A DNA stretch of 7,126 nucleotides from Erysipelothrix sp. (lineage in GTDB: Bacteria > Bacillota_I > Bacilli_A > Erysipelotrichales > Erysipelotrichaceae): the NCBI GenBank assembly GCA_012520695.1, contig JAAYNU010000027.1, forward strand, positions 1 through 7,126, written 5' to 3'. A model generated the notes under the pieces. The model worked only from the letters and a program-made list of their open reading frames with translations, ran no database searches and had not been told where the DNA came from. This document shows positions 1 through 5,572 of this stretch, piece by piece; the stretch's first letter is position 1, and each line of letters opens with the position of its first letter. A program made the translations under genes and the position numbers.

Positions 1-2
1 AA

Positions 3-314
3 AGTGGTGGTGGAGCAATCAGAATCTCAGATGATGGTAAATTTGTTTATGCCACAAACCGAGGACATGATTCAATCACTACTTACAAAATTGAAGAAGA
101 TTACACATTAACAGTTGTATCCAATGATTCAGTTCATGGCGGACACCCACGAGATTTCGCATTGAGCTTGGACCAAAATTATCTTGTAGTCGCAAACCGC
201 GATGCTAATAATTTAGTACTATTCAAACGCGATGTCGAAAATGGAACACTTACTTATATAGAAGAAGTGGACGCACCGGAAGTTGTAGCGACACTGTTCA
301 TCGAGGTAGCGTAA
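3..314 (+). CDS. 6-phosphogluconolactonase-type beta-propeller lactonase, 3' end only
   Basis: This is the C-terminal 103 residues of a gene that begins left of the window. The frame is open from base 3 to the TAA at 312-314. The segments SGGGAIRISDDGKFVYATNRG, then HGGHPRDFALSLDQNYLVVANRD, are typical of the seven-bladed lactonase family (YbhE/Pgl type), in which each blade carries a G-x-x-P-R-x-F and a Y-V-A-N-R strand. The family hydrolyses 6-phosphogluconolactone in the oxidative pentose phosphate pathway in the cytoplasm, although many members have untested substrates. The stop overlaps the next gene's start (TAATG), so it is very probably co-transcribed and translationally coupled with the ROK kinase that follows. 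A glucose or glucoside phosphate pathway would fit both. The family call is fairly safe; the exact substrate is inference. Confidence 0.85.
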   Translation, partial: SGGGAIRISDDGKFVYATNRGHDSITTYKIEEDYTLTVVSNDSVHGGHPRDFALSLDQNYLVVANRDANNLVLFKRDVENGTLTYIEEVDAPEVVATLFIEVA

Positions 315-1204
315 TGCATACTCTCGGAATAGACATCGGAGGGACTTTTATTAAGTATGCATGGGTGAATTCAGCCTATGAGATTGTGAAGGAGTGGGAA
401 GTTGAAACAAAACTTCAAACAAGTTCAGAATTATTTTATGATTATTTAATCGAATCTGCAGGAGATTTATCGTCTGTGGATATTATTGGAGTATCCGCAC
501 CGGGAGTTCTCGCGTCGGATTCAACAGTAACTTCAATCGCTTCGCCTAATGTTGCGATTATGTACAATACAAACGTTAATAAAGAAGTAATAAAGCGCGC
601 CAACAAACAGTGCTACACAATGAACGATGCGAAAGCAGCCGGTTACTGTGAGCTTAAACTGGGTGCTGCACGCAATACGGGTTCAAGTATGGTATTTATT
701 ATCGGTACGGGTATTGGTGGAGCATTGACTCTAGGAGATCATGTGTTAGAGGGAATTGACGGTTATGCTGGTGAATTTTCTCGAATCCCAATGAAAAACT
801 CAAAAGGTGAATTCAGTATTGCTGCTCAAGAAGCATCTGCTTCAACATTGCCGTTCATGTACAATCAACTGCATCCTGATTCAGTGACATCTGCTAAAGA
901 TGTATTCACACTCTTTCATCAAGGGGATGCGGATGCGATTACAGTGATGAACCAATGGGTTGATAACATCGTATTCATCCTATGTATTTTGATATCTATC
1001 TATAATCCAGATTTCATTTGCATTGGTGGTGGTGTTACGAAGGATCCAGGTCTTATCGATCACATTAATACTGTATTCGACGGTTTAGGACGCGGAATGT
1101 TGTTTGCGCAACCCGCACTTACCACGAAGCTTGTGGCCTGTGAATATTCTTCGAATTCAAATCTAATGGGAGCTGTCTTATTCGCTCTTGAATCAACAAA
1201 ATAA
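314..1204 (+). CDS. ROK-family sugar kinase, BglK-like (no zinc motif)
   Basis: This 296-residue cytoplasmic kinase phosphorylates a sugar with ATP. The N-terminal phosphate loop is DIGGTFIK at residues 7-14. N104-D105 supplies the expected catalytic Asp, and GTGIGG at 131-136 is the second phosphate motif. The C-terminal adenosine region ends in PDFICIGGGV (about 232-241). The usual ROK G-E-x-G-H motif reads GEFSRIP (153-159), and the CxCGxxGCxE zinc cluster is absent. From memory, beta-glucoside kinases (BglK, about 297 residues) also lack the cluster and have an A-G-E-F-S segment, so a BglK-like role is more likely than glucokinase or ManNAc kinase. The start is set by GAGG at 303-306, seven bases upstream, inside the preceding gene. 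It ends at a bidirectional terminator. Family is confident; substrate is not. Confidence 0.9.
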   Translation: MHTLGIDIGGTFIKYAWVNSAYEIVKEWEVETKLQTSSELFYDYLIESAGDLSSVDIIGVSAPGVLASDSTVTSIASPNVAIMYNTNVNKEVIKRANKQCYTMNDAKAAGYCELKLGAARNTGSSMVFIIGTGIGGALTLGDHVLEGIDGYAGEFSRIPMKNSKGEFSIAAQEASASTLPFMYNQLHPDSVTSAKDVFTLFHQGDADAITVMNQWVDNIVFILCILISIYNPDFICIGGGVTKDPGLIDHINTVFDGLGRGMLFAQPALTTKLVACEYSSNSNLMGAVLFALESTK

Positions 1205-1230
1205 AAACCGTCAGCCGACGGTTTTTATTT
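1203..1230. terminator. Bidirectional intrinsic terminator between convergent genes
   Basis: A perfect 10-bp stem pairs AAAAACCGTC at 1203-1212 with GACGGTTTTT at 1217-1226, with a four-base loop AGCC. T-rich tracts follow on both strands (TTTTTATTTT rightward, TTTTTATTTTG leftward). It overlaps the last bases of both convergent genes: the ROK kinase stop at 1202-1204 and the DJ-1 gene stop at 1225-1227. It therefore should end transcription in both directions. Confidence 0.93.
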
Positions 1231-1752
1231 TGTATCTTTAAGCGCCTCAATAATAAGGGGCATGTATTCTGGTAAATCTGGTGGGCGACGACCCGACACG
1301 ATGTTGCCATCTCGAACTGCGGGAACATTGGACCAGAGTGCACCTGCGTACATAAGGTCGTGTTTGATTCCTGGAGTACTTGTGACTGCTCTATCTTCTA
1401 AGATGCCTGCTGAACTTAAAACCCATCCTGCATGACAAATTTGTCCGATAACTTTATTGTGTTTATCCATGTATTGAATGAATTCAAGCACGGAGTCCAG
1501 TCTTCTTAAATAGTCTGGTGCCCATCCACCGGGGACAAGAATGCCATCATAAGTCGTGATATCAACTTCATCGAATGATAAGTTTGTGGTGACATTAAGA
1601 CCATACTTACCTTTGTAGTCATGATCCTTTAATTCACCTGCGATGTCGACGTGTGCGCCAGCTTCTCGAAGGCGTAGTATGGGATACCAAAGCTCTAAAT
1701 CATCATAGTCTGGGCTCACAATTGTGAGTACTTTTTTGTTTTCTAGTTCCAT
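1225..1752 (-). CDS. DJ-1/PfpI-family protein (type 1 glutamine amidotransferase-like)
   Basis: This is a 175-residue cytoplasmic protein. The nucleophile elbow is GQICHAGWVL, with Cys106-His107. ILVPGGWAPD (71-80) and SGRRPPDLP (153-161) are the other family landmarks. The acidic partner normally found near the N-terminus (Glu in a F-E-D motif) appears as Asp in DYDDLELWYP. The family includes PfpI peptidases, glyoxalase III-like enzymes, proposed protein deglycases and stress chaperones, and the sequence does not choose between them. An ATG at 1756-1758 would add two residues, but it lies only one base from the AGGAGG at 1760-1765. The ATG at 1750-1752 has a normal seven-base spacing and is preferred. 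The gene is monocistronic: its own promoter and operator-like dyad lie upstream and a terminator overlaps its end. Confidence 0.9.
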   Translation of the reverse strand: MELENKKVLTIVSPDYDDLELWYPILRLREAGAHVDIAGELKDHDYKGKYGLNVTTNLSFDEVDITTYDGILVPGGWAPDYLRRLDSVLEFIQYMDKHNKVIGQICHAGWVLSSAGILEDRAVTSTPGIKHDLMYAGALWSNVPAVRDGNIVSGRRPPDLPEYMPLIIEALKDTK

Positions 1753-1771
1753 TTGCATTCCTCCTGTATTT

Positions 1772-1805
1772 TAAGTATACAATAATCAGATTTCTTGTAT
1801 ACTTA
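1772..1805. promoter_or_regulatory. Perfect 10-bp inverted repeat, candidate operator
   Basis: TAAGTATACA at 1772-1781 is mirrored exactly by TGTATACTTA at 1796-1805, with a 14-base spacer. The arm centres are 24 bases apart, and each arm contains the palindrome GTATAC. The right arm covers the predicted -10 box of the leftward DJ-1 gene and the left arm falls just inside its transcript. This placement is typical of a repressor site. The binding protein is unknown. A less likely reading is two outward-facing TATACT -10 boxes. Confidence 0.55.
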
Positions 1806-1824
1806 TGTGCCTATTTAGTCTCAA
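1796..1824 (-). promoter_or_regulatory. Probable promoter of the DJ-1/PfpI gene
   Basis: Read leftward, TTGAGA (1819-1824) is followed after exactly 17 bases by TATACA (1796-1801). That places the transcript start near 1789, about 24 bases before the AGGAGG. The -10 box lies inside one arm of the inverted repeat at 1772-1805, so the promoter may be repressed there. Confidence 0.6.
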
Positions 1825-1827
1825 TTC

Positions 1828-1856
1828 TTGTAATTGAAAGCCATTTTAGGTACGAT
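1828..1856 (+). promoter_or_regulatory. Probable promoter of nfo
   Basis: TTGTAA (1828-1833), a 17-base spacer and TACGAT (1851-1856) lie 26 bases before the nfo start. The two divergent -35 boxes (1819-1824 leftward, 1828-1833 rightward) are only three bases apart. The -10 match is modest (4 of 6). Confidence 0.5.
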
Positions 1857-1882
1857 ACTACTAGAAAAGGTGGAGGTATTGT

Positions 1883-2713
1883 ATGTTGGTACTTGGATGT
1901 CATTTATCGTTTGTGAATGGTTATGAGGGATTGGGGAAAGAAGCTCTTTCAATTGGGGCAAATACCTTTCAATTCTTCACACGAAGTCCGCGCGGCGGAA
2001 AAGCTAGAGAGCTTGATTTAATGGATGTTGAGAATTTAAATCGCATCATCATTGACAATGATTTCAAGCATATTTTGGCACATGCACCCTACACATTGAA
2101 CGCGTGCAGTCAGAAAGAATATACGAGAGAATATGCAGAAGAAGTTATGCGCGATGATATTTATCGTATGAGTTTCATCAAGGGAAGTCTTTATAATTTC
2201 CATCCTGGAAGTCATACAGGACAAGGCGTAGAACCTGCAGTCGTTATGATTTCAGATATGCTGAATCGTGTTTTATCACCAGATCAAGAAACAATCGTGT
2301 TACTTGAAACAATGGCCGGTAAAGGAACGGAAGTAGGACGTACATTTGAAGAACTACAAATGATCATTGATAAAGTTAATGTTAAAGAAAAACTAGGTGT
2401 TTGCTGGGATACATGCCATATCTATGATGCAGGTTATGATATCGTGAATGATTTAGATGGTGTTATTGATGAGTTTGATCGTATTGTTGGCTTGGATAAA
2501 CTTCATGCCATTCACCTGAATGATTCAAAGAACCCATTCAAGTCTCATAAAGACCGCCATGAAAAGATTGGTCTAGGAAGTATTGGAACGGATACATTTG
2601 AAGCCATTATTAATCACCCTAAATTAAAGCACTTACCATTTTATCTTGAGACACCAAATGATGTTGAAGGATATGGAGAAGAAATTAAACTCCTCAAAGG
2701 ATTGAGAAAGTAA
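1883..2713 (+). CDS. nfo: Endonuclease IV (AP endonuclease family 2)
   Basis: This 276-residue DNA repair enzyme cuts the backbone 5' of abasic sites in base excision repair and also removes 3' blocking groups. The TIM-barrel metal ligands can all be traced: H67 in AHAPY, H107 in NFHPGSH, E142 in [10 protein letters not shown]176 and H179 in CWDTCH, H211 in HLNDSK, D224 and H226 in KDRHEKIG, and E256 in YLETP. These fit the three-zinc site of the family, and the length is the normal 275-285 residues. The only small oddity is LETMAG where many homologues have LENTAG. GGAGG at 1872-1876, six bases upstream, supports the start. The LytTR gene follows after 89 bases; co-transcription is possible but a separate promoter candidate lies at the nfo end. 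Confidence 0.96.
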   Translation: MLVLGCHLSFVNGYEGLGKEALSIGANTFQFFTRSPRGGKARELDLMDVENLNRIIIDNDFKHILAHAPYTLNACSQKEYTREYAEEVMRDDIYRMSFIKGSLYNFHPGSHTGQGVEPAVVMISDMLNRVLSPDQETIVLLETMAGKGTEVGRTFEELQMIIDKVNVKEKLGVCWDTCHIYDAGYDIVNDLDGVIDEFDRIVGLDKLHAIHLNDSKNPFKSHKDRHEKIGLGSIGTDTFEAIINHPKLKHLPFYLETPNDVEGYGEEIKLLKGLRK

Positions 2714-2732
2714 CGGCTTAAGGGAATATAAT
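2702..2732 (+). promoter_or_regulatory. Candidate promoter for the LytTR-LiaF-like operon
   Basis: A perfect TATAAT (2727-2732) lies just past the nfo stop, with TTGAGA (2702-2707) upstream at a long 19-base spacing. A transcript would start near 2739, just upstream of the dyad at 2746-2763. The long spacer keeps confidence moderate. A weaker -10-like TATAGA lies at 2774-2779. Confidence 0.4.
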
Positions 2733-2742
2733 GACCACTTAC

Positions 2743-2800
2743 ACCCGTTTAGTATGAGAAACGCCTTTAAAAGTATAGACTTTAGTTAGGAGGAACGCTC
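2743..2800 (+). promoter_or_regulatory. Candidate LytTR operator: dyad plus imperfect direct repeat
   Basis: CGTTT (2746-2750) and AAACG (2759-2763) form a 5-bp dyad with an 8-base spacer beginning AG. The region also holds an imperfect direct repeat 33-34 bases apart: TTTAGT...AACGC at 2748-2764 and TTTAGT...AACGC at 2781-2798, the second covering the ribosome binding site. CCCGTTTAG (2744-2752) and TTAGTTAGG (2782-2790) each match 8 of 9 positions of the LytTR site as I recall it ([TA][AC][CA]GTTN[AG][TG]). A dyad of the same geometry precedes the second LiaF-like gene (4131-4148). Autoregulation by the LytTR protein is inferred. Confidence 0.4.
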
Positions 2801-2802
2801 AC

Positions 2803-3243
2803 ATGAAGATTAAAATAATAGAAGATCCAGATTTAGAAGAAGATATTATCATTCATTGTAGAGTGATGACTCCTGAGATACAAAAGTTTGTTGATCAATC
2901 GAGTACGATGAGTATTCAAGCGAGTTCAAGGGGATCGGATGTCAATGTTGATTTAAATAATGTCTTGTTCTTTGAAACTGAAGGGGACGCTGTTTATGTC
3001 CACTTGAACAATCGTTCATTGATCACGCGTTATCGATTGTATGAGTTAGAAGACGCGCTGCCTTCGACATTCATGAGGATTTCAAAATCAACGATTCTAA
3101 ACTCAGAAAATGTTTCCAGTTTGGAGCGCAACCTAACATCGAATCGAAGTGTTCAGTTCTTCGATTCCACAAAAATTGTCTATGTTTCTAGAATGTATTA
3201 TTCAAAACTTAAAACTAAGTTGAAAGAGAGGAGTATCTTATGA
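2803..3243 (+). CDS. LytTR-family DNA-binding transcriptional regulator
   Basis: This is a 146-residue cytoplasmic regulator. Residues about 45-142 form a LytTR DNA-binding domain, with the landmarks VLFFETEGDAVYVHL (54-68), RYRLYELEDALP (77-88) and the hallmark FMRISKSTILN (90-100). The roughly 45-residue N-terminus (acidic EDPDLEED followed by a predicted helix) is not a receiver domain, so it is not a classical response regulator. It has the size and layout of the stand-alone LytTR proteins that are paired with membrane inhibitors (LytTR regulatory systems such as HdrRM and BrsRM of streptococci). AGGAGG at 2788-2793 sits nine bases before the start. Its stop overlaps the next start (ATGA, 3240-3243), so a fixed ratio with the membrane protein is expected. 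The target genes are not known. Confidence 0.93.
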   Translation: MKIKIIEDPDLEEDIIIHCRVMTPEIQKFVDQSSTMSIQASSRGSDVNVDLNNVLFFETEGDAVYVHLNNRSLITRYRLYELEDALPSTFMRISKSTILNSENVSSLERNLTSNRSVQFFDSTKIVYVSRMYYSKLKTKLKERSIL

Positions 3244-3989
3244 AAAAACGAACAATGTGGGGTCTATTCCTAATCGGAATGTCCTTCTACTTAATTATTG
3301 ACATGATGGGAATTGTTCCCAACATGCCATCACTCTTTACGATGGGTGCTACGATTTTCCTCGGAGCGATATCATTTATGAGTCTATTTAAACTGGATTT
3401 CTATGGCATCATCATGCCACTGTCCTTTATCGCAGTCTTATTTGCGAAGGACTTAAATATACAAGATAGTCGCTTGTTGATTGTATTCGCAGCATATCTA
3501 TTAAGTACAGGTCTTAATATAATATTTAAGACTCAAAAGCGAAAAATGAGAAAACAGAAGCGCATGAACCTTAATAAAGGTGATGGTTATGAATTCCATT
3601 TCGTAAACGATGAACAGGATCGAGACCAAGATTTTAGTTCACATCGAACAGGTGCTGATGAGAACATCAAAGTTGAAACGACATTCACAGGTCGTACGCG
3701 CTATGTTCGTTCAGATAACTTCACCTATGCGAATCTAGAATGTACCTTTGGTAGTATTGATATCTACTTCAACGAATCACAGTTCAATCCAGAAGGATCA
3801 GAAATAAACGTTGAGTGTAGCTTTGGTTCAGTTCATCTTTACTTACCGAGAACGGTAACAGTAGAGAATAATCTTGATGTCAGCTTTGGTTCAGGAGCGG
3901 ATGAGTTCAGTAACTTTGTTGCTGGAGCACCGATCGTTAGAATCACAGGTGATGTAAGCTTTGGTTCTCTTGAGATTACGTATATCTAA
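3240..3989 (+). CDS. LiaF-like membrane protein with C-terminal beta-repeat domain (partner of LytTR)
   Basis: This 249-residue protein has four predicted membrane segments at about 7-26, 31-50, 54-70 and 78-96, then a strongly basic stretch (KTQKRKMRKQKR, 97-108), an acidic linker (about 123-142) and a C-terminal domain from about 145. That domain has regularly spaced beta rungs: TTF 147-149, ECTFGS 167-172, ECSFGS 192-197, DVSFGS 213-218 and DVSFGS 238-243. This is the LiaF pattern of an N-terminal membrane domain plus a solenoid-like C-terminal domain. LiaF of Bacillus represses the LiaRS envelope-stress system. The basic segment after the last helix suggests that the C-terminal domain is cytoplasmic and could contact the LytTR protein, with which the gene overlaps by four bases. 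Acting as an anti-regulator is inference from this layout. A terminator follows directly. Confidence 0.85.
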   Translation: MKKRTMWGLFLIGMSFYLIIDMMGIVPNMPSLFTMGATIFLGAISFMSLFKLDFYGIIMPLSFIAVLFAKDLNIQDSRLLIVFAAYLLSTGLNIIFKTQKRKMRKQKRMNLNKGDGYEFHFVNDEQDRDQDFSSHRTGADENIKVETTFTGRTRYVRSDNFTYANLECTFGSIDIYFNESQFNPEGSEINVECSFGSVHLYLPRTVTVENNLDVSFGSGADEFSNFVAGAPIVRITGDVSFGSLEITYI

Positions 3990-3992
3990 AGT

Positions 3993-4019
3993 AAAGGCAC
4001 CCAAGTGGGTGTCTTTTTT
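3993..4019 (+). terminator. Intrinsic terminator of the LytTR operon
   Basis: AAAGGCACCC (3993-4002) pairs with GGGTGTCTTT (4007-4016) around the loop AAGT, with one G-U pair. A run of six T at 4014-4019 follows. It begins three bases after the stop codon and separates the first LiaF-like gene from the second. Confidence 0.9.
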
Positions 4020-4061
4020 ATGACATCTTGAATAAAAATAATGACTTACTAATAAAGGGTA

Positions 4062-4103
4062 AGGTAAACATTTGATATCCTCAATTACCTACAATTTTAT
4101 AAA
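4062..4103 (+). promoter_or_regulatory. Possible promoter with flanking inverted repeat upstream of second LiaF-like gene
   Basis: TTGATA (4072-4077) could pair with the -10-like TATAAA (4098-4103, 20-base spacing) or TTTTAT (4095-4100, 17-base spacing). AGGTAA (4062-4067) and TTACCT (4085-4090) are perfect 6-bp inverted arms bracketing the -35 box. Neither element is strong alone. Another -10-like box, TATAAG (4169-4174), lies nearer the gene without a good -35. Confidence 0.3.
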
Positions 4104-4128
4104 AATGACATCTCAAGTGCCTAAAGTG

Positions 4129-4148
4129 ACCGCTTAGCAAAGAAAGCG
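4129..4148 (+). promoter_or_regulatory. Candidate LytTR operator upstream of second LiaF-like gene
   Basis: CGCTT (4131-4135) and AAGCG (4144-4148) form a 5-bp dyad with an 8-base spacer beginning AG. This is the same geometry as CGTTT/AAACG at 2746-2763, with a paired T-to-C and A-to-G change that keeps the symmetry. ACCGCTTAG (4129-4137) matches 8 of 9 positions of the recalled LytTR half-site. TATAAG at 4169-4174 lacks a good -35, as expected of an activated promoter. Function is inferred. Confidence 0.4.
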
Positions 4149-4200
4149 TGTTATTACAGTGGTAAGAATATAAGATAGTCATAGAAAGAGGTGCAGGGGT

Positions 4201-4905
4201 ATGAAAAAGGGAAAAACGATTTGGGGATTAGGTTTAGTAATAGCAGGGTTACTGTTGTTTGGGGACTTATTGGGACTTCTTCCAAGTGGGATTAATTGGA
4301 TGACACTGACAATGAGTGCTCTCGTGGCAGCGGGAGCGATCGTCAATTTACTTTCAAAAAAATATGCGAACGCGATAATGCAGATGACAGTCGGTGTCAT
4401 CATCAACAGGGAAAGTCTTGGAATTGATGGGAATATCTGGCTTATCTTATTTATTGGTGCTTTACTATCAATAGGGGTATCTTTGTTACTAAAGGACCAC
4501 TCAGTCATCATCAGAATGGGAGATGGTGAACACTTCACGATGGGCGAAGGCCAAAAGTTCAAGTATGCTGAGGCAGATGGTACGATTCAAATCACATCTG
4601 TATTCGGATCGAACTCTCGTTCCGTTAGAACAAATAACCTACGATACATCAAAGTCGAATCAGTAATGGGTTCGCTTGATCTTTATTTAAATGAGGCAGT
4701 CATCTTGAATGAAGCAACTATTAAAATAGACAATGTGTTTTCTAAAACACGAATCTATGTGAATAAGGATGTTGATGTTGTATCAAGTCTATCCAGTGTA
4801 TTCGGTGGTGTCAGTGAGATAAACCCCCATGGGAGAGGCGATGGTCCTGTATTAAGAATCAGCGGAGATAATGTATTCGCTGGAATCGAAATAATCTATA
4901 TCTAG
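4201..4905 (+). CDS. Second LiaF-like membrane protein (paralogue)
   Basis: This 234-residue protein has the same plan as the one ending at 3989. Four predicted membrane segments lie at about 7-27, 34-51, 56-70 (weaker) and 79-97, followed by a C-terminal beta-repeat domain. The rungs are SVFGS 133-137, SVMGS 154-158, NVFSK 178-182, SVFGG 199-203 and NVFAG 224-228, and both proteins end in nearly the same way (LEITYI and IEIIYI). The inter-domain linker is shorter and less basic than in the first copy. It is probably an old tandem duplicate, well diverged in sequence. AAGAGGTG about nine bases upstream is the likely ribosome binding site. Terminators on both sides make it a separate transcription unit, and the LytTR-type dyad in its leader suggests control by the neighbouring regulator. 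Its role in envelope stress is inferred from LiaF. Confidence 0.85.
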   Translation: MKKGKTIWGLGLVIAGLLLFGDLLGLLPSGINWMTLTMSALVAAGAIVNLLSKKYANAIMQMTVGVIINRESLGIDGNIWLILFIGALLSIGVSLLLKDHSVIIRMGDGEHFTMGEGQKFKYAEADGTIQITSVFGSNSRSVRTNNLRYIKVESVMGSLDLYLNEAVILNEATIKIDNVFSKTRIYVNKDVDVVSSLSSVFGGVSEINPHGRGDGPVLRISGDNVFAGIEIIYI

Positions 4906-4929
4906 GGAAGCCAATGGCTTCCTTTTCTT
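4906..4929 (+). terminator. Intrinsic terminator after second LiaF-like gene
   Basis: GGAAGCC (4906-4912) and GGCTTCC (4916-4922) form a perfect 7-bp stem with loop AAT, followed by TTTTCTT. The stem begins immediately after the TAG stop. Confidence 0.92.
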
Positions 4930-4945
4930 AATAAGATAAGAGATG

Positions 4946-4951
4946 TATAAT
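4946..4951 (+). promoter_or_regulatory. Possible -10 box ahead of the RpiB-like gene
   Basis: A perfect TATAAT lies in the context GATGTATAATG. The position 17 bases upstream reads TTTTCT, a poor -35 that falls in the terminator T-tract. If used, it gives a leader of about 115 bases before 5076 and starts too late for an ATG at 4950. Confidence 0.35.
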
Positions 4952-5057
4952 GTTAATTAAAGTAATGATATTGATGCAATTAGGATTTATGATTGCGATG
5001 GGAATTGTATTAGTGGTATATTGGAATAAAGAAATCGATAAATCATTTTTGTCATAA
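4950..5057 (+). CDS. Probable 35-residue single-pass membrane protein
   Basis: An ATG at 4950-4952 opens a 35-codon frame ending in TAA at 5055-5057. Residues about 5-25 (VMILMQLGFMIAMGIVLVVY) are one continuous hydrophobic segment, followed by the polar tail WNKEIDKSFLS. This is a common layout for bacterial small membrane proteins. It ends 18 bases before the RpiB-like gene, which has its own AGGAGA, so the two could form a small operon. Doubts remain: the ribosome binding site is weak (AAGAGA about eight bases upstream), and a perfect TATAAT (4946-4951) overlaps the start codon. If that box is the real promoter, translation would have to begin at an internal Met (for example the ATG at 4965). 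No family is recognised. Confidence 0.5.
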   Translation: MLIKVMILMQLGFMIAMGIVLVVYWNKEIDKSFLS

Positions 5058-5075
5058 ACAAATTAGGAGAACAAC

Positions 5076-5543
5076 ATGAACATTTATATTGGTGGAGAAG
5101 GTAGTGCAGTTGGTTTAAAAAATCTAATTTATACAACCTTGAACGATCAAGGCTATAAAGTATTTGATCTTAGCGAGAAATCTACATCTGAATATGGCGC
5201 AAGTTATTGGGTTGGAAAAGCAGTAAGCGAAGATGATTCCAGCAGAGGAATCGTTCTATGCGGTAATGGCTTTGGAGCACAACACATTGTCTCACTCCAT
5301 AAAGGGATTCGTTCAATTAATTGTGTCTCAGTATCACAAGCAAAGAGCGGACGTATTATTAACGATGCGAATGTTTTGGCATTGGGAGCGCGATTACTGA
5401 ATGTTTCCGTTGCACTTAATATTTTAGAGACATTTTTAAACACTGAATTCGCAAGTGGTTTGGACGAAGATAAAAAAAGCCATTTGATAAATTCATTCGA
5501 ACGTATTGAATCGTTACGAGAAGAGCTATCGAAACAGCGGTAA
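5076..5543 (+). CDS. Divergent RpiB/LacA/LacB-fold protein (sugar-phosphate isomerase family)
   Basis: This 155-residue protein aligns by eye with RpiB along its whole length. GIVLCGNGFG (58-67) carries the Cys corresponding to the catalytic Cys of E. coli RpiB, HKGIR (75-79) matches VKGIR, and INDANVLALGARL with ILETFLNTEF (116-125) is the strongest family signature. Key positions differ, however. The N-terminal SDHAG loop is GEGSA (7-11), the His of REHNDAN is Ile96, the Thr of CGTG is Asn64, and the C-terminal arginines that bind phosphate in RpiB are not visible (LDEDKKSHLINSFERIE). Ribose-5-phosphate isomerase activity is therefore doubtful; an altered substrate or a non-catalytic role is possible. 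AGGAGA at 5065-5070, five bases upstream, supports the start. No clear terminator was seen between it and the convergent DUF1294 gene. Confidence 0.82.
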   Translation: MNIYIGGEGSAVGLKNLIYTTLNDQGYKVFDLSEKSTSEYGASYWVGKAVSEDDSSRGIVLCGNGFGAQHIVSLHKGIRSINCVSVSQAKSGRIINDANVLALGARLLNVSVALNILETFLNTEFASGLDEDKKSHLINSFERIESLREELSKQR

Positions 5544-5572
5544 AAGAAACTAAACAATTAATAAATAGTACT

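Noticed and set aside
1119..1343. Leftward frame across the ROK kinase end and the DJ-1 gene
   Set aside because: It crosses a bidirectional terminator and overlaps two well-supported genes; it has no family features.
4045..4063. CTTAC...GTAAG inverted repeat after the LytTR operon terminator
   Set aside because: Only 5-bp arms, no matching copy elsewhere and no clear promoter relation.
4179..4562. 127-codon leftward frame opposite the second LiaF-like gene
   Set aside because: It is antisense to a strongly supported coding gene and has no ribosome binding site; the apparent frame follows from codon bias of the real gene.
5204..5557. 117-codon leftward frame opposite the RpiB-like gene
   Set aside because: It is antisense to a family-recognisable gene; its sequence is Ser/Phe-rich and has no motif.
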